Below, in pieces: positions 33,573 through 44,645 of a stretch of 64,000 nucleotides of DNA. Under the pieces are notes generated by a model. It was not told the origin of the DNA, searched no databases, and saw only the letters and a list, made by a program, of their open reading frames with translations. A program made the position numbers and the translations under genes. The DNA lies in NCBI RefSeq assembly GCF_000003815.2, contig NC_049992.1, forward strand, positions 18,221,780 through 18,285,779, in the 5' to 3' direction. Position 1 is the stretch's first letter. The number at the start of each line of letters is the position of its first letter. Origin of the DNA: Branchiostoma floridae (taxonomy: Eukaryota; Chordata; Leptocardii; Amphioxiformes; Branchiostomatidae).

Positions 33573-33660
33573 GTTACCATGGTGACTGCATCATGATGTC
33601 TCCATGACAACCATCCTCCCTCATCACTGCCACATGGACACTCCCTGTTGCCATGGGAAC
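33573..33660 (+). promoter_or_regulatory. cluster of RFX X-box palindromes
   Basis: GTTACCATGGTGAC (33573-33586), GTCTCCATGACAAC (33598-33611) and GTTGCCATGGGAAC (33647-33660) all match the RFX consensus GTTGCCATGGCAAC with one to three changes. RFX factors control ciliary genes in animals. Three sites in 88 bp suggest a cis-regulatory element. The surrounding sequence is pyrimidine-rich and has no persistent reading frame. Confidence 0.45.
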
Positions 33661-33669
33661 AGGTATGAG

Positions 33670-35930
33670 AATCACTAAAGTCTAATTGATTACTGTGTGT
33701 CTTCTAGTAATGAAGAAAAATATTTCATGACTTTCTGTTTGAGATCTCTAATGCAATTGCAAGCGCTGCATCCAAGGGTCAGCATGGCTTGCGTATACCC
33801 ACCTGACATGCCGTCCATTTTTGAGTATCAACTTTGAAATACGTTGTTCTATCCTTTGCCCAACATTGTACTTCCAAGCCATACAACAGCAGAGTGCACA
33901 ACTTTGTGCTTGTTCTACAGCAATAGCATTCCTTTATTAGCACAGCCTGCAAAGAAGGTGTGCCTTGCTTGAAGCCCCAACAGTGCTATACAAAACAATA
34001 CCTCTTGTCACTAGATACCTCTAGCTAGCAAATTCTTGACAATGGTCCAGCCACCTTGTACTTACCGTCATTGAAAGACACCCACTTCCAACAGCCTACA
34101 CCTTTCTTCCCTCCATCAACAGGCTCCATTTTTTTTTTGTGTGCTAAGCTAGGAAGGAAGGTTTAAAGACTGTTACGTCGCTGTTCCTAGAGGGACCAAC
34201 CCTAGTTAAGCCCTGATGCAAGAGAAAGTCCAGGCTGAGAGAGAATTTTCCATGCCTGTGTACCACCCATGTGTGGCTACTGTACCATCTCTTATCTGGC
34301 ATGTCTTCTTGGTTGTCAGAAATAGCAGGTGTTTTCAGTTTTGCAGTAGTCAATGTACATCCTTAGAAAGATGTGGGAGCAACCCATGGCCTCATCCAGA
34401 TTTGCCTGATATACATGTGTAATGTATGGTAACTGATATTTGGCTTGCGATGCAGCTATATGTACACTCCTGAAAGTAGAACTTTAGGGCTTTGTACCAG
34501 TTATCCATCAAATCTCATAATTCCACCAGGTGCCATAATACCGCCTCATAAATGGAATTGTTTTCAAAGGCCTCTCAAGATTGTCTTGAACACCTAAATA
34601 TCCAAAGTGTGTATACCTCAGGATTACTGATGCTTCATTTGTATCACTCTTTAAACACTTTGACTTCATCAATTGTTTCTTTAATTATATTTTGGTATGC
34701 AATTGAATTATGACAGTAGATACCAAGAAGGTGACAGTCTCATCTTGGTAATTCTCAACACTTTCCAAGAAGTATCATGTTGTATACTTTCAATACATCA
34801 TGCCTGCTCCCTTGTAATTATGACCTTGTAGTTATATTACAAACACAACTTTTAAAATCTCCAAGAAAATCTCTACAAGGATATCAATATTCAGTGGGCC
34901 AAAGAATCTCCAGTCATCCAGAGATTCTTTGACCAGCTGGAGTACCATAGAAGTCTGCTTTGAAGTTTACAATTTTGCACATATGAAGGACTTGGAGCTA
35001 TACAAAGGGTGCCAAACTCCATCCATGAACAAACTGTCTTGACACAGTTGTAGACAGTAGTGACAGTACTGTAACATCCCCACAGGTGCACTATTTCACT
35101 CCTGTCCTTCCCCCCAGCCACCCTAATGGTCTCCAAATGTTTCTACCTGCTGAGGAGGTCCATAAGCCCCTGGACTTATCAACACCTCTGACAGATTCCC
35201 ATCAAGACTGGCACATTCCACCCAGTGCTAGGTCAAGCTGCAAGTATTACTTTGTGATAACGTAAGAGCTCCAACAGTTGATAAAGAACTAGTGGAGAGA
35301 TTCTATCCTTGGGATAAATCAGAGGTGTATAATTGTGTTAATCACTTAATGAGGGTTTAAAAGACAGGCAGATGTGGTAGTGAAGCATGGCTAATTGACA
35401 TGTGCATCCTATGCACACTTCTGCTCTCAGGTTTCTGTTGATGACTGGTTTATGTCTAGGGGAGGAGATGGACCAGATGATAGGACTGAGTTATAGCTCT
35501 ATCAAAGCAGTCTTTATTGCATACTATGTGTATCTAGCATGTAGTACATTTTGTCCATTCACTAATCATTTGTAGGCTCATCAGAGGTAGAAACGGACAT
35601 CACATGTACAGCCTGCTTACAGATTTTACAAGTTAATTTGGTGTTTTCTGAAGAAAGAACCCACCCATAAACATGACTACAGACACTGCAGTGCTCAAGA
35701 CAACCTAGTGGTTACCTAGTACACACAAGAACTGAAGAAGAGGTCCTTGGTCCTACTTCGTGGGCCCCTCGAGTGCTTTTCCAATGCATTGGTAATCAGG
35801 GAAGACTTGGGTAGATCTCCCACATAATTGAGTGTCCTTCATGCCTGTCTACCTACATCTCTCTAGTGGAAGAAGTGGGACAACGATTTCAGATAAGATG
35901 TATGCCTAGTCTAGAGGAGAGTCTAGTCTC
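33670..35930. other. no recognised gene
   Basis: No exon or transposon was recognised. A small hairpin CAAAGAATCTC/GAGATTCTTTG lies at 34902-34932. Confidence 0.3.
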
Positions 35931-35935
35931 TGGAC

Positions 35936-36373
35936 TAGTGCTGGGTATCGGTACAGTGTACCGGTACAAAACCATTTTTTCTTATTGGACCGGTCCAGAA
36001 AAACCGGACCTGAAAAAAGTAGGTGAACCAGATGTTGGACCTTTTTTTTTAGAAAATTAACAGATTATTTGATCAGGCATTCACACGTTTTGGCGCTTGC
36101 AGGTGGAAGAAATTAACAAGAGCGAAGCAGATTAGAGTTTATAGTCATTTCTACCAAGTTTTACAGTCAATTGTACAGGTGCAGTTAGCGTTGTTGGATT
36201 TTAAAATGCCAGTGTGAGTCTAATACTCCACCAAACTGATTTCTTTGTAGTAAAATGGACCATTATTATGATTCAGACTGAATCAGGTCCAGGTTCAGGT
36301 CCGGACCTGGACCTGATCCTCTGGACCTGAACCGGACCTGGACCTGAAGTTTCTGTACCGGTACCCACCCCTA
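35936..36373 (+). mobile_element. hAT-like MITE, TAG(G/T)GCTGGGTATCGGTACAG family, copy 1
   Basis: Starts TAGTGCTGGGTATCGGTACA and ends CTGTACCGGTACCCACCCCTA. CTCTGGAC flanks both sides (35928-35935 and 36374-36381), an exact 8-bp duplication. The interior includes a GGTCCAGGTTCAGG..CCTGAACCGGACC palindrome and TTTTGGCGCTTGCAGGTGG. It is collinear with 58997-59429. Noncoding. Confidence 0.93.
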
Positions 36374-36568
36374 CTCTGGACTCAAGGTGATGTAACACTG
36401 ACCGAAAGTACCTCTTTTATCATTAGAGGTTTTAATATTGAAGACACAAGATCCTCTTTGTTTCACATTTCCTGAGCCTCATGTTAACGTATAGGAAATC
36501 TCATTCACTGAGCCTCATGTTTAGATGGAGGGAATCTTTTATCCCTTCGATGATGAGTTTGGGAGTGG

Positions 36569-36790
36569 TCATCCCCGTGGCGCAAGTGGTAGCGCAACAT
36601 CACTGCTTTGCCATGTGGATCAATTTCTGTAGATCTGTGGGACTGAAGTCGATCCTATAGGCAGCTCAGGCGTTCAAGGGATAGCGTTCATAATTTCAGT
36701 TGGTGACATAAAGCCGGCAGGCCCAGTTCAGACCCATGCACATATAAAAGAACCCAACACACTTATAAAAAAAAATATATGATGTAATTT
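36569..36790 (+). mobile_element. tRNA-derived SINE (plus strand)
   Basis: An A-box region (CCCCGTGGCGCAAGTGGTAG) is followed by TGAAGTCGATCC, a weak B box. A body follows with GTTGGTGACATAAAGCCGGC and TATAAAAGAACCCAACACAC, then an A-rich tail. The AAGAACCCA segment recurs at 48599 and, inverted, near 62990. No clear target duplication. Confidence 0.65.
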
Positions 36791-36794
36791 GTGA

Positions 36795-38110
36795 TGACCC
36801 GGTTTGCTTGGTTGAAAATGCATGCCATGGTATAGCCTCCAAAATCTACTGGTGGTCCCAATCTAGGGATGTTTCATTCAACCTCAAGAACTCTTGTGTC
36901 GTAAGAGCCTTCATAAATGATGTCATGTTGTTTAAGTGTTGTCAGACTACCAACTGATAGCAGAAGAGGGGTCATGGAGCCTTCAGTCAGTTACATTTTG
37001 ACAAAATGCATGGCAAATTTTTGCTAGCCTACCTGAATACCTGATTTCCTAAAAAAAAAAAGGCTTCGAGTCAAGTTGCTCGTACAGGGTTAGGAATGAG
37101 ATATGGTATAGTGTCAAGCCTTAGAGTTTTCCATTTAACCATGACAATACCAGCTGTCCTGACTTTCCATTTAAACTGTGAACCTTTATAGTTTCTCCTC
37201 TGGCATTTTCCCAACACTGGAAGTAATATGATAAAGTGTCCTCCATGTCAAGCATTGTTCAATAACTTAAGTAAGTTTTTGAAGGTTAGGCATCTATGAA
37301 TGTATCTTTACAGTCTTGTATTATTACCGAAAAAAGATGCCGCCAAACAGCTCCTGAAACATTTGTCTTTCTTAGAAAACCTTGTCCAGTGGTTGGGATT
37401 TGATAAAAATATCATTTGATATTTTATAGATATCTCCAGAAAATGTGTATTGACTCCTGAGACTTGTCCCTCTTTTATACAAAATGTTTATTGATGGGCG
37501 CAAAACTTATCTCTTGCACATATTACTCAAAGCGCTGACCACTACTATATTTTTTACCGACTTGTCTCGTACGATGAAAGCAATTTCCGACAACACGCTC
37601 ATAGTTTTTAGCGCGTCCGTGCCCTGCTCCTAAATTACTGGAGAAGCTTGAACTATGGAGTATAGATCTTGGCGGAGTTCCAGCCCTCGTATTGATACAG
37701 GAGCAGCTTGGAAAACTGAGCAGTAGTTCCCTTTAGGAGGCCTAAGTGTTTAATGTTAGTTGCCCGGGACCACATTAGACATTCTACCAACACATCGATG
37801 GTCAGCTGCACTTACGGGGTGAGCGTAGGTCAATAAAAGAGCGAGACAGATGAGATATTGGTCACTGTGTGGGACATTTTAAGTAGGGTGTCCATCTCCA
37901 AGCCCAATAACTGTCCAAGCAAATGGAGATGTCAAACTTGCACTAGAAGCTGGGAAAGGATTCTTGATCTCTTTTTCAGATGTATTTTGCCAAGACATTG
38001 TTATTTCTTTAGTGACAAAAATGCATGTATGTTGTACTTTATTTTGTACACAAATTTAACCTGAAATGGTTTTAAGACTCTCAACATATCAAAGAACACC
38101 TCAGAAGAAA
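36795..38110. other. no recognised gene
   Basis: Only short frames and A-runs. No repeat was recognised. Confidence 0.3.
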
Positions 38111-38311
38111 ACCTTAGGCCTCACCAATTTAATCTGTTGGTTCATGGATTTTCAAAAAATAAAATATGCTTAACTGGAAAAACATGATACAAACAATGCC
38201 CAAGGATCAGGTGTATGCCTTGGTGCACTCAGTTTTATGAAGTCATATTATGTATTTATGAAGTAAATACGGTAATATTCAAGTTTTCCTCCCTGCCCAT
38301 TGCATTTATGA

Positions 38312-38490
38312 TGTACTTACTTACTTACTTACTTATCCTCTTCATCCCATGTGGGACATAAGGCTGTGATAAGTTTCCTCCACTGGGGTCTGTTCTGTGC
38401 TAGGGGCTGAGCAACATCCCAGGGATCCCAATGGCCACTAGGTCTTTAGCCACAGTGCGTCTCCATGTAGTTTTTTGCCGGTGCGTAGCA
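38312..38490 (-). pseudogene. LINE ORF2 C-terminal fragment with (AAGT)n tail
   Basis: On the minus strand, one frame reads K-T-T-W-R-R-T-V-A-K-D-L-V-A-I-G. After a frameshift another reads L-A-Q-N-R-P-Q-W-R-K-L-I-T-A-L-C and continues with P-T-W-D-E-E-D-K before a stop at 38333-38335. The order TWRRTV, then AQ-R--W--L--ALC, then DEEDK-stop is the usual end of non-LTR retrotransposon polyproteins of RTE/BovB type (family knowledge; exact clade tentative). The stop is followed by five AAGT-type repeats, a LINE-like tail. It is 5'-truncated and frameshifted, hence dead. Confidence 0.75.
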
Positions 38491-38626
38491 CTGGGCTTTG
38501 AGACGGGAGAAGCGGGTCTTTCAACCATTCGTTTGGTTTGCATGGATGGATGCATGGATGCATGGATCGGTCAATTTAACCAAACCCTTCTAATAGCCCT
38601 TCCATACGCGTGATCACGTGATCAGC

Positions 38627-38712
38627 TTGCGTGGCCTAGCGGTCTACAGCTCTGGGTGCAGATAGCAATTTGCTTTTGCAGCCGTGGATGGTGGGTTCGA
38701 ATCCCCCCCCCC
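38627..38712 (+). mobile_element. tRNA-like SINE head
   Basis: GCGTGGCCTAGCGGTCTA is an A-box region and GGTGGGTTCGAATCCCCC a B box, about 55 bp apart, ending in a C-run. The anticodon arm does not pair well and there is no SINE body, so it is not called as a working tRNA. Confidence 0.55.
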
Positions 38713-38949
38713 CCTTGTAACAATTTTGTTTCTTTGTTAGACAAATCTCATGTAATGTTTTTTTTAGTATAAGACAGATCAATTCAGTAATTCGATGCTT
38801 AAAAACTATTTTTTCATGTGATTTTGTTTAAAATCCAGGCTTTTCCCAAAATACGCACCGGCCAGCTTTTTTCAGAAGCTTTCTTGTTTGCAGTATTTTC
38901 ACTTTACAAAATCTGTGAACCAAGAAATGAAGATGGTGTGGCCTTAGCT

Positions 38950-39475
38950 AAACCTGTGACTGAAGAAGACTCATTCGGAACAACAGGCTGACGGTTTCTT
39001 GCTGAGGGGTTCGTGACAGAGTGTTATTACAGGACACACTCTCCGGCACCTCTAGCCTCTGGACGTCTTCCTGTTTTCTTAATCTTCCTCTGCACTTGAC
39101 CTTGGAGTAGGCCTTGAAGGAGAGGTGGACACACTGGGTGATGCCGAGCGTGAGATATTACTTGCATATGGAAGGGTGGGAGTACATGACAAGTAAAGAA
39201 CTGTGAAATGCTGGTGTATTGAGTTCCTCTGCAGAATACACAATGTCATTGAGAAATATTGCAAAGGGTAGTTTGGATAAAGGGGTGAAGTCTGCCATCT
39301 CTGATTGCATTGCAATAGCGCACGGTCTGTACTGAAACTTACAAGCATGTCTGTAATCATTTGTTCGTTCAAAGCCTTATAGTGAAAAGGGTAACAAGTG
39401 GGTCCTTGCTTTTTCTATAGCAGGGTAGTATATTTGTACAGGGAAAGGTTGCTAGCCCCTCCCCTTTAACATACT
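38950..39475. other. no recognised gene
   Basis: No exon or repeat was recognised. Confidence 0.3.
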
Positions 39476-39479
39476 CAAG

Positions 39480-39640
39480 GCATCTCTGCAAACATGGAAC
39501 CACAATCTTACATCCTCTAAAAAGACTGGTGCAGCCCAAACCGAGAGGCCCTTCCTGGTGTCTCCCAGTTACCAGCTAGTTGTGCTCAACTGTGAGACCG
39601 CTACCAGTTGAGCTACAGGGACATCCCATGACTACATTGC
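39480..39640 (-). mobile_element. tRNA-like SINE fragment (minus strand)
   Basis: On the minus strand, CCTGTAGCTCAACTGGTAGC is a good A-box region near 39617, followed by GGGCCTCTCGGTTTGGGCTG in the body. The B box is eroded. The pattern is that of an old SINE copy. Confidence 0.5.
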
Positions 39641-39644
39641 ACAA

Positions 39645-41220
39645 ATGTATATCATGTTTACCGTCTCCTTCAATTAACCTTGCGCAGCATGTTGTGATCT
39701 GTTTTGGAAACACGAATGTGGAAGCTACAACAACATTCCAGCAAATTCTTATAGGTGTGGACATAGTGGATAGGAAATATGCAACAGTGTCAAAGTATGT
39801 CGAGACGTTGGCATCTGCGCAAGCACTCGTTCTGAGGTATTTATGAAGAAGCTTGTCAGCGGATGCTTCAGGAGCGATAAAGGTATCTTGAGGGTCCATA
39901 TGGTTGTCTTCAAGAAAAGGTGTGGACAGTCGTCGCATGTGTGTCGGAGTGAGAGGCTACGTATGGGGAGTTGTTTATCCCAAGTTACTCAAAATTCTCA
40001 GTGATCATAATGCATTGAGAGCCAAGTGTGTCAAGAGCCTTCGGTGTGTACATGTTTGTCTGTGTCTGTTAGGAATGTCCAAGGGCCGGAAAAGCTGCAA
40101 GGGAAGAAGTTGTTGTAGCGTCCATTATCTTGCCATCGTGGGCAAACTGTTGTGTTGAATACTTCCTTTCACACGCTGCCATTGGGTGCACAGCAAGTGG
40201 ACCTCGCACAAATTTGTCTGACAGTCAGTCAATGTCTGACAGTCTGTCATTGACAACTTTTTGTTAGCTGAAAGCTCATCTTTGTAGGTAGAATTCATCA
40301 AATTATAAGTCAACAAATAATGTAGGGCTCAGAATTTCTTTTTTTAGGAATATTTGTACCTTTAAGTTTAACCTAAACTATAAAGTGTACAAAAATGTCT
40401 TGGTGCACTGGTGCATTCACAGTCAAAAATCAGGTGCACAGCTTAATGCAAGTTCTGGTAATGCTAATTCCAGAATGACACCCCCATCTTGAAAGTAGTG
40501 TGGTACAGTCCACTACAACATACAAATGTATATGTTGGATGACTAATGGTAACCTTTATAACATTTCCTTAATTTGGGGCAGGGTACCCAACATGATTTT
40601 ATCGGTTCATGAATCTGGATGCATGACAAACACCATATTTACTTACTTTACAGGGGTTTGCATGCTACAGACTCTTTTTGCCTTGTTGTCAGTTCGGGTT
40701 TATGGAGTGAGAAAATCTGCGAGCAGATCAACATGTCTGTCACATCATTGTCAGGAGCTGTAATGAGATTTTGTGGCTTGGCAGGCTGTAAGGTGGTGTG
40801 AAGTCTCTTTGAATGAGGCACAATGGTGAACTTAAACTGAGGTCATCTGAAAAATCCCAATCAAGTCTACAGTTATCCAGTTTCAGGTTCACGTAATGGT
40901 TTACCAACTGAAGATAGAAATGTATTGTTGCAAAACTGTCTACGTGTTCATTTTCACACAAAGAAGAGGGTTTAGTAAATAGTATGCATGTATTTCCCAT
41001 AGTGCTGAATGTTTTTAAGGCACATTTTTATCTGTGTATTACTAAAGTAAAAACCTTTATTTTTACTAGGAAGTCATTCTTGTCATATTCGGTCATGAAC
41101 TTTTTTTCACTGTTAAATGTCATGCCTTAAAAAAATCTGTGTTATTTTACTTTTACTTAACTTCTGAACTCTTTGTAACAAAGAATGGTACACAGGTCTT
41201 CAACTTTGAACTGAGGTCAT
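39645..41220. other. no recognised gene
   Basis: Frames up to 120 codons on the minus strand (39576-39938) resemble no known protein. GTCTGACAGTC words at 40218-40250 form a small local repeat. A possible decayed CAGGGCTCGAAAT element with GTGCACTGGTGCA words lies at 40324-40460. Confidence 0.3.
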
Positions 41221-41225
41221 ACAAA

Positions 41226-41249
41226 GATATATATATATATATATATATT
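41226..41249 (+). repeat. (AT)n microsatellite
   Basis: About twelve AT units followed shortly by a GTGTGTGTGT run at 41263. Confidence 0.9.
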
Positions 41250-41802
41250 TACACACTTTCTGTGTGTGTGTGTTATGAAGTTTGTTTTTGTAAAAGATTG
41301 CGTGCATTGTTCGTTGGGGTGTAAGTAAATGGCTCAACTTAATGAACAAAGCTTTTTTTTTTCTTCCTGTACGAAAGGTGTAGGGAAACATCCTTTCAGA
41401 CTGTAGTTGTCAATCAAGATGAGGTCGTAAAAGGGTGTGAAGGATCCAGTGACAATGCTGATTGTGTAGAGGGTTAACTGTTATATACTGGAGGGATGAG
41501 ACAGGCTTTAAGAAGACAATGCAGGCCTGAGCGTCCCTTAAGGGCTGTCTGCTCCTATGGAAGAAGATATGCTTCACATCTAATTGAGTTTGTCTGGGTC
41601 TATTACACGATGGCTACTGTCTGCATCAGTTAAAAGTGATGCTATCCCGACTATGATTGGTCATTGTCTGGAAAATGTTGACTTAGAAGATGTAAATCAA
41701 AACTTAAGTTGGTTAGAGTACTTGTATCAGGATGTGCATTTGCCATTACTGAAGAAAGCTGTTTATATCAATGATTATTGAACTTGATAGGTGTTAAATC
41801 AT

Positions 41803-41918
41803 TAGCCTGAGCACCATCCTCCGTAGTGACCGCTGGCTCAATACTTTCGCTTGCTGACCACAGTTAGCAAGTGAAAGTATTGAGCCAGTGGTCACTACAG
41901 AGGATAGTACACAGGCTA
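41803..41918. mobile_element. 116-bp fold-back element with 9-bp duplication
   Basis: Arms 41804-41855 and 41866-41917 pair at 46 of 52 positions around a 10-base loop, and most mismatches are transitions compatible with G-U pairing in RNA. The outer ends are TAGCCTG and CAGGCTA. TTAAATCAT flanks both sides (41794-41802 and 41919-41927). A 9-bp duplication points to a transposon, possibly Mutator-like. If transcribed, it would form a long pre-miRNA-like hairpin. Confidence 0.88.
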
Positions 41919-42399
41919 TTAAATCATAAAATGATATAAATGTATCTAGTGATACTGGTATGGAATGTTTCCAAGCAGCTTTTGCTACCCCTACTTTTCC
42001 TATTTGCAAAATACAGTCTGGCTGTAATATATAACTGGTTGTAAAAGGGTACCAATCAGCTTCAAGTTTTTGTCATTTTGTCAACTGAAATGGCAAATTT
42101 TTCATGATAATTGAAAAAATGCAAATAGTTGCAAATTAGATGCAAATTAGACACAAACGAGTGCAATCACTACAACTATTTTTGATGAATTTCACCAATC
42201 ATGCAGTGGTAAAAATTTGCGATTTTCCAGTAAAGTTATCTTCTATCTAATTTGGGGCAAAATCTGGGAATGTGACATTCTGTGTGCAGTGCAGCCATTT
42301 TGTTTCTAGAGGTCACTCATTTGACCCCCAAGAAAGCTTTTATTTGCCTAATAGCACTCATCTTGTGCTTTGGCAACTCCCTAACTAGTAAAAAAATTT

Positions 42400-42466
42400 C
42401 CCAAAGAACCCCCCCCCCCCCAAAAAAAAAGCACAACAACAACAACAAAATGCTGGCTACAGGCAT
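42400..42466 (+). mobile_element. decayed end of the GCATGCCCGTAGCCAGG family
   Basis: AAAGAACCCCCCCC.. then AAAATGCTGGCTACAGGCATG matches the right end of the element at 19959-20521. A poly-C/poly-A run and (ACA)n have expanded inside it. No left end was identified. Confidence 0.6.
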
Positions 42467-42679
42467 GACAGCTGAATTTGTTCACAGGCAGTGCCTTCCT
42501 GCGTCCATTTCAAGATTGGATGTGTTCAGAATATCTGGCATGTTCACCTTACAAAAAGTACACCATCTCCGCACTTTGAAATACAGCCAGAAGAAACATG
42601 TTTGTGTCAAATGACCCATACATTCACATGCTGCCAAATTGATTAGAGTGGGTTTTGTGAACTTGTTTCCTCCCGAGTC

Positions 42680-42850
42680 ATGGCGAATTCGCGGCGAGAT
42701 AAATCCTCGTCCGGGAAAGTTTCGACAAAGAGGCCCGTCATTTATCATGCTCTAAGCAGCCTTCAGTACAAAAAGAGTCGGAGGCATTCAACAGTCAAGT
42801 TTGGGTTGAACTGTCTGACCCGGCAGCTGCCAGGGGAGGGGCAGGAATAA
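42680..42850 (+). other. 56-codon open frame, unrecognised
   Basis: From ATG at 42680 (context GTCATGG) the frame reads M-A-N-S-R-R-D-K-S-S-S-G-K-V and stays open to a TAA at 42848. It is basic and serine-rich, in a locally CpG-rich stretch that shows no repeat. It resembles no domain I know and the antisense strand is also open. Probably chance, or an untranslated part of a transcript. Confidence 0.15.
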
Positions 42851-43523
42851 CTGTGCTTTTTGTCCGGTCGGTCGTCCTTTGTATGGTAGCGGGATGGAGG
42901 GATTGTTGCGGGACACAATCGCTGAAAAAGGCTGGATCGAAACACCAATAACCCAGTAAATTTTTCATTGTTGTTGGGCACATGTGTAGAAGAAAGGTGA
43001 CTGGATGAGGCCATAGCAGTTTTGTTTATTGCTTCCTCTAAAAAGAACACTGAATTGGAACTTCAACTTGAAAACAGAGTCCGAGGGAAAAAAACTATAC
43101 CATGATACATGCACAAGTGAAGGACTATCTTTTAATGATGTTGGTTATAGGTACAGGTCTTTTGTGACTGTGTACGATCTGCTGGGAAAAGATTTCTAGG
43201 CAAAGGATGACATCTAACATTTAGCTGAGTCAGATATATACAAGGAGAATACAGAAAACTACCAGATTTGAGGGCTATGATGTACTGCCTACCTGTGCTA
43301 GTCCCCTATGCACAGCTTTTAAAGTATTAACTTCATCTTGGCCTATGTCCTAATGGTGGTGTGAAGCTTACTACCCAGAATTAGTTGGATAATCCTCACC
43401 AACTGCTACACAGACTTACCAAAATTGCACAAGAAGAATAGGGAAGAAAAATCAAAGAGGAAAGTTTACCAACCGAAAAATATAAGGCCATAAATTGTTG
43501 CAAAGTTGCAACAACAGTATTAG

Positions 43524-43545
43524 AGGGTCTGCATGGGGGATTGAT
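43524..43545 (+). mobile_element. solo end of the GAGGGTCTGCATG family
   Basis: AGAGGGTCTGCATGGGGG matches the left terminal repeat of the element at 10066. The sequence beyond it is unrelated and no right end was found. Confidence 0.6.
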
Positions 43546-43789
43546 TTGATTGCTTAGAATGCATTTTGGTACACTTACAAATGCATGGCATTAGATTCTA
43601 CCACCTGCTGGATATACTTTGCGCTGAATTATTTTTTATAGTGTCCCAATTCCGGATTTGTGAATGAATGTTGGATGCTTCCACCCTTTTAGTTAACCAA
43701 ATGGGCCCATAGCTTATTAAACCAACTTGACCCATAAAACACCTTCCTTCCCTGACACCCTAACCCTAATGCAGTTCCCCCGCAGTACC

Positions 43790-43960
43790 AAGGTCACATA
43801 CCAGGGGGCCCAAAACTGACCTTGACCTTTGTCGTCCGAACCTCTACCCGCTTACCAAATATCATTGTTCTAGAGTTATGCTGACCACAAATATCCGGAA
43901 ACACAGACATACAAACAGAAACATCAAAAATACCATTTTTCATGGAGGTAACTACTGGTG
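43790..43960 (-). repeat. dispersed repeat, unbroken copy
   Basis: On the minus strand it contains TCTGTGTTTCCGGATATTTG, GGTCAGCATAACTCTAGAA and ACAAAGGTCAAGGTCAGTTT. The same order is found at 49297-49410 plus 49745-49815 on the plus strand, where an insertion splits it. It includes a TCAAGGTCA nuclear-receptor-type word in both copies. Confidence 0.75.
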
Positions 43961-44214
43961 CTATCTTTATTATCCACATGCCCCTATGGGAAAACTCTCT
44001 TGGGATAAAACTACACTCAGTGGACTTCAGCATCTAAATAGAGATATGTCGGACAACATGCATCTGTTGTGAGGCTTCCGCACTCTTTGTTTGGTTCACA
44101 CAATGTGCACATTTTTGCTGAGGAAAACTTGAGTCCTAGTAGCACTACTCAACTGTGCAGGCTGCCAAGTTTGTACTCAATTGTCATCACATGCAAGGCC
44201 ATTTCAAGGTTCAT

Positions 44215-44340
44215 CTCATCTCATCTCATCTCATCTCATCCTCGCCGTATATCAGTCTTCGCTGAGGCGGGCCGTCATTGTCCACCAACTTCTCCTGTCT
44301 ACTGCTACTGACTGCACCCCCTCCCAGGTGCATCTCATCT
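44215..44340 (-). pseudogene. LINE C-terminal fragment with (GATGA)n tail
   Basis: The minus strand reads C-T-W-E-G-V-Q-S-V-A-V-D-R-R-S-W-W-T-M-T, then A-R-L-S-E-D and a stop at 44252-44254. About 20 bp after the stop comes a run of ATGAG repeats (44216-44240 on the plus strand as CATCT). A 'W..v...AvDR..W' ending with a simple-repeat tail is typical of non-LTR retrotransposon 3' ends. Clade not assigned. It is 5'-truncated. Confidence 0.55.
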
Positions 44341-44504
44341 CTGCCAGATCTCATTCTACTGTTCTTTTCCACCTCATGGCTTGTCATGGCTACTGGTTAC
44401 ATGAATACATGTAGGACTGAAACATCATTTCTTCTTATGTCAAAATTGTCCTCAGTGCTTTGGCATATTAATTCATAATTAGTTAGGGTATTAAAAAAAC
44501 CCGT

Positions 44505-44645
44505 ATAAAGCCAGTTTCTACCAGACCTCTTCAGTATCACTGATGAAATACAGTGGATTCTATCTGAAACGTCTGTCGTGACCTTTTCTAAAATCATAAC
44601 CAGTTGCTTCAGTAACTGCTTTTTGGGAGCATCTAATTTCAATCT
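44505..44645 (+). mobile_element. retroelement-like tail, ATCTGAAACGTCTG..CTTTTTGG family
   Basis: Shares GTATAAAG.C..TTTCTACCAGA, TTCAGTATCAC.GA, AGTGGATTCTATC.GAAACG and CCAGTTGCTT.AGTAACTGC with 49610-49733, and in part with 19860-19937 on the other strand. Confidence 0.7.

Larger units (their letters stand above)
38117..38943 (+). mobile_element. PIF/Harbinger-like element, copy 4 (827 bp, composite)
   Basis: Ends GGCCTCACCAATTTAATC and ATGAAGATGGTGTGGCC are diverged from the family consensus. TTA flanks both sides (38114-38116 and 38944-38946). The interior differs from the short copies: it carries a LINE tail (38312-38490) and a tRNA-like SINE head (38627-38712), presumably later insertions. 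Divergence of the ends suggests an older copy. Confidence 0.85.

Noticed and set aside
34902-34932. 11-bp-arm hairpin CAAAGAATCTC/GAGATTCTTTG
   Set aside because: Too short to distinguish from chance in 64 kb and without other features.
38627-38712. Possible functional tRNA gene with good A and B boxes
   Set aside because: The acceptor and anticodon stems do not pair and it ends in a C-run, so it is a SINE head or pseudogene.
39576-39938. 120-codon minus-strand frame
   Set aside because: No recognisable domain; it overlaps an old SINE fragment and has an antisense open frame.
42763-43050. 95-codon minus-strand frame antisense to the 42680 frame
   Set aside because: Both strands are open in a stop-poor, GC-richer patch; neither shows a domain or clear splice sites.
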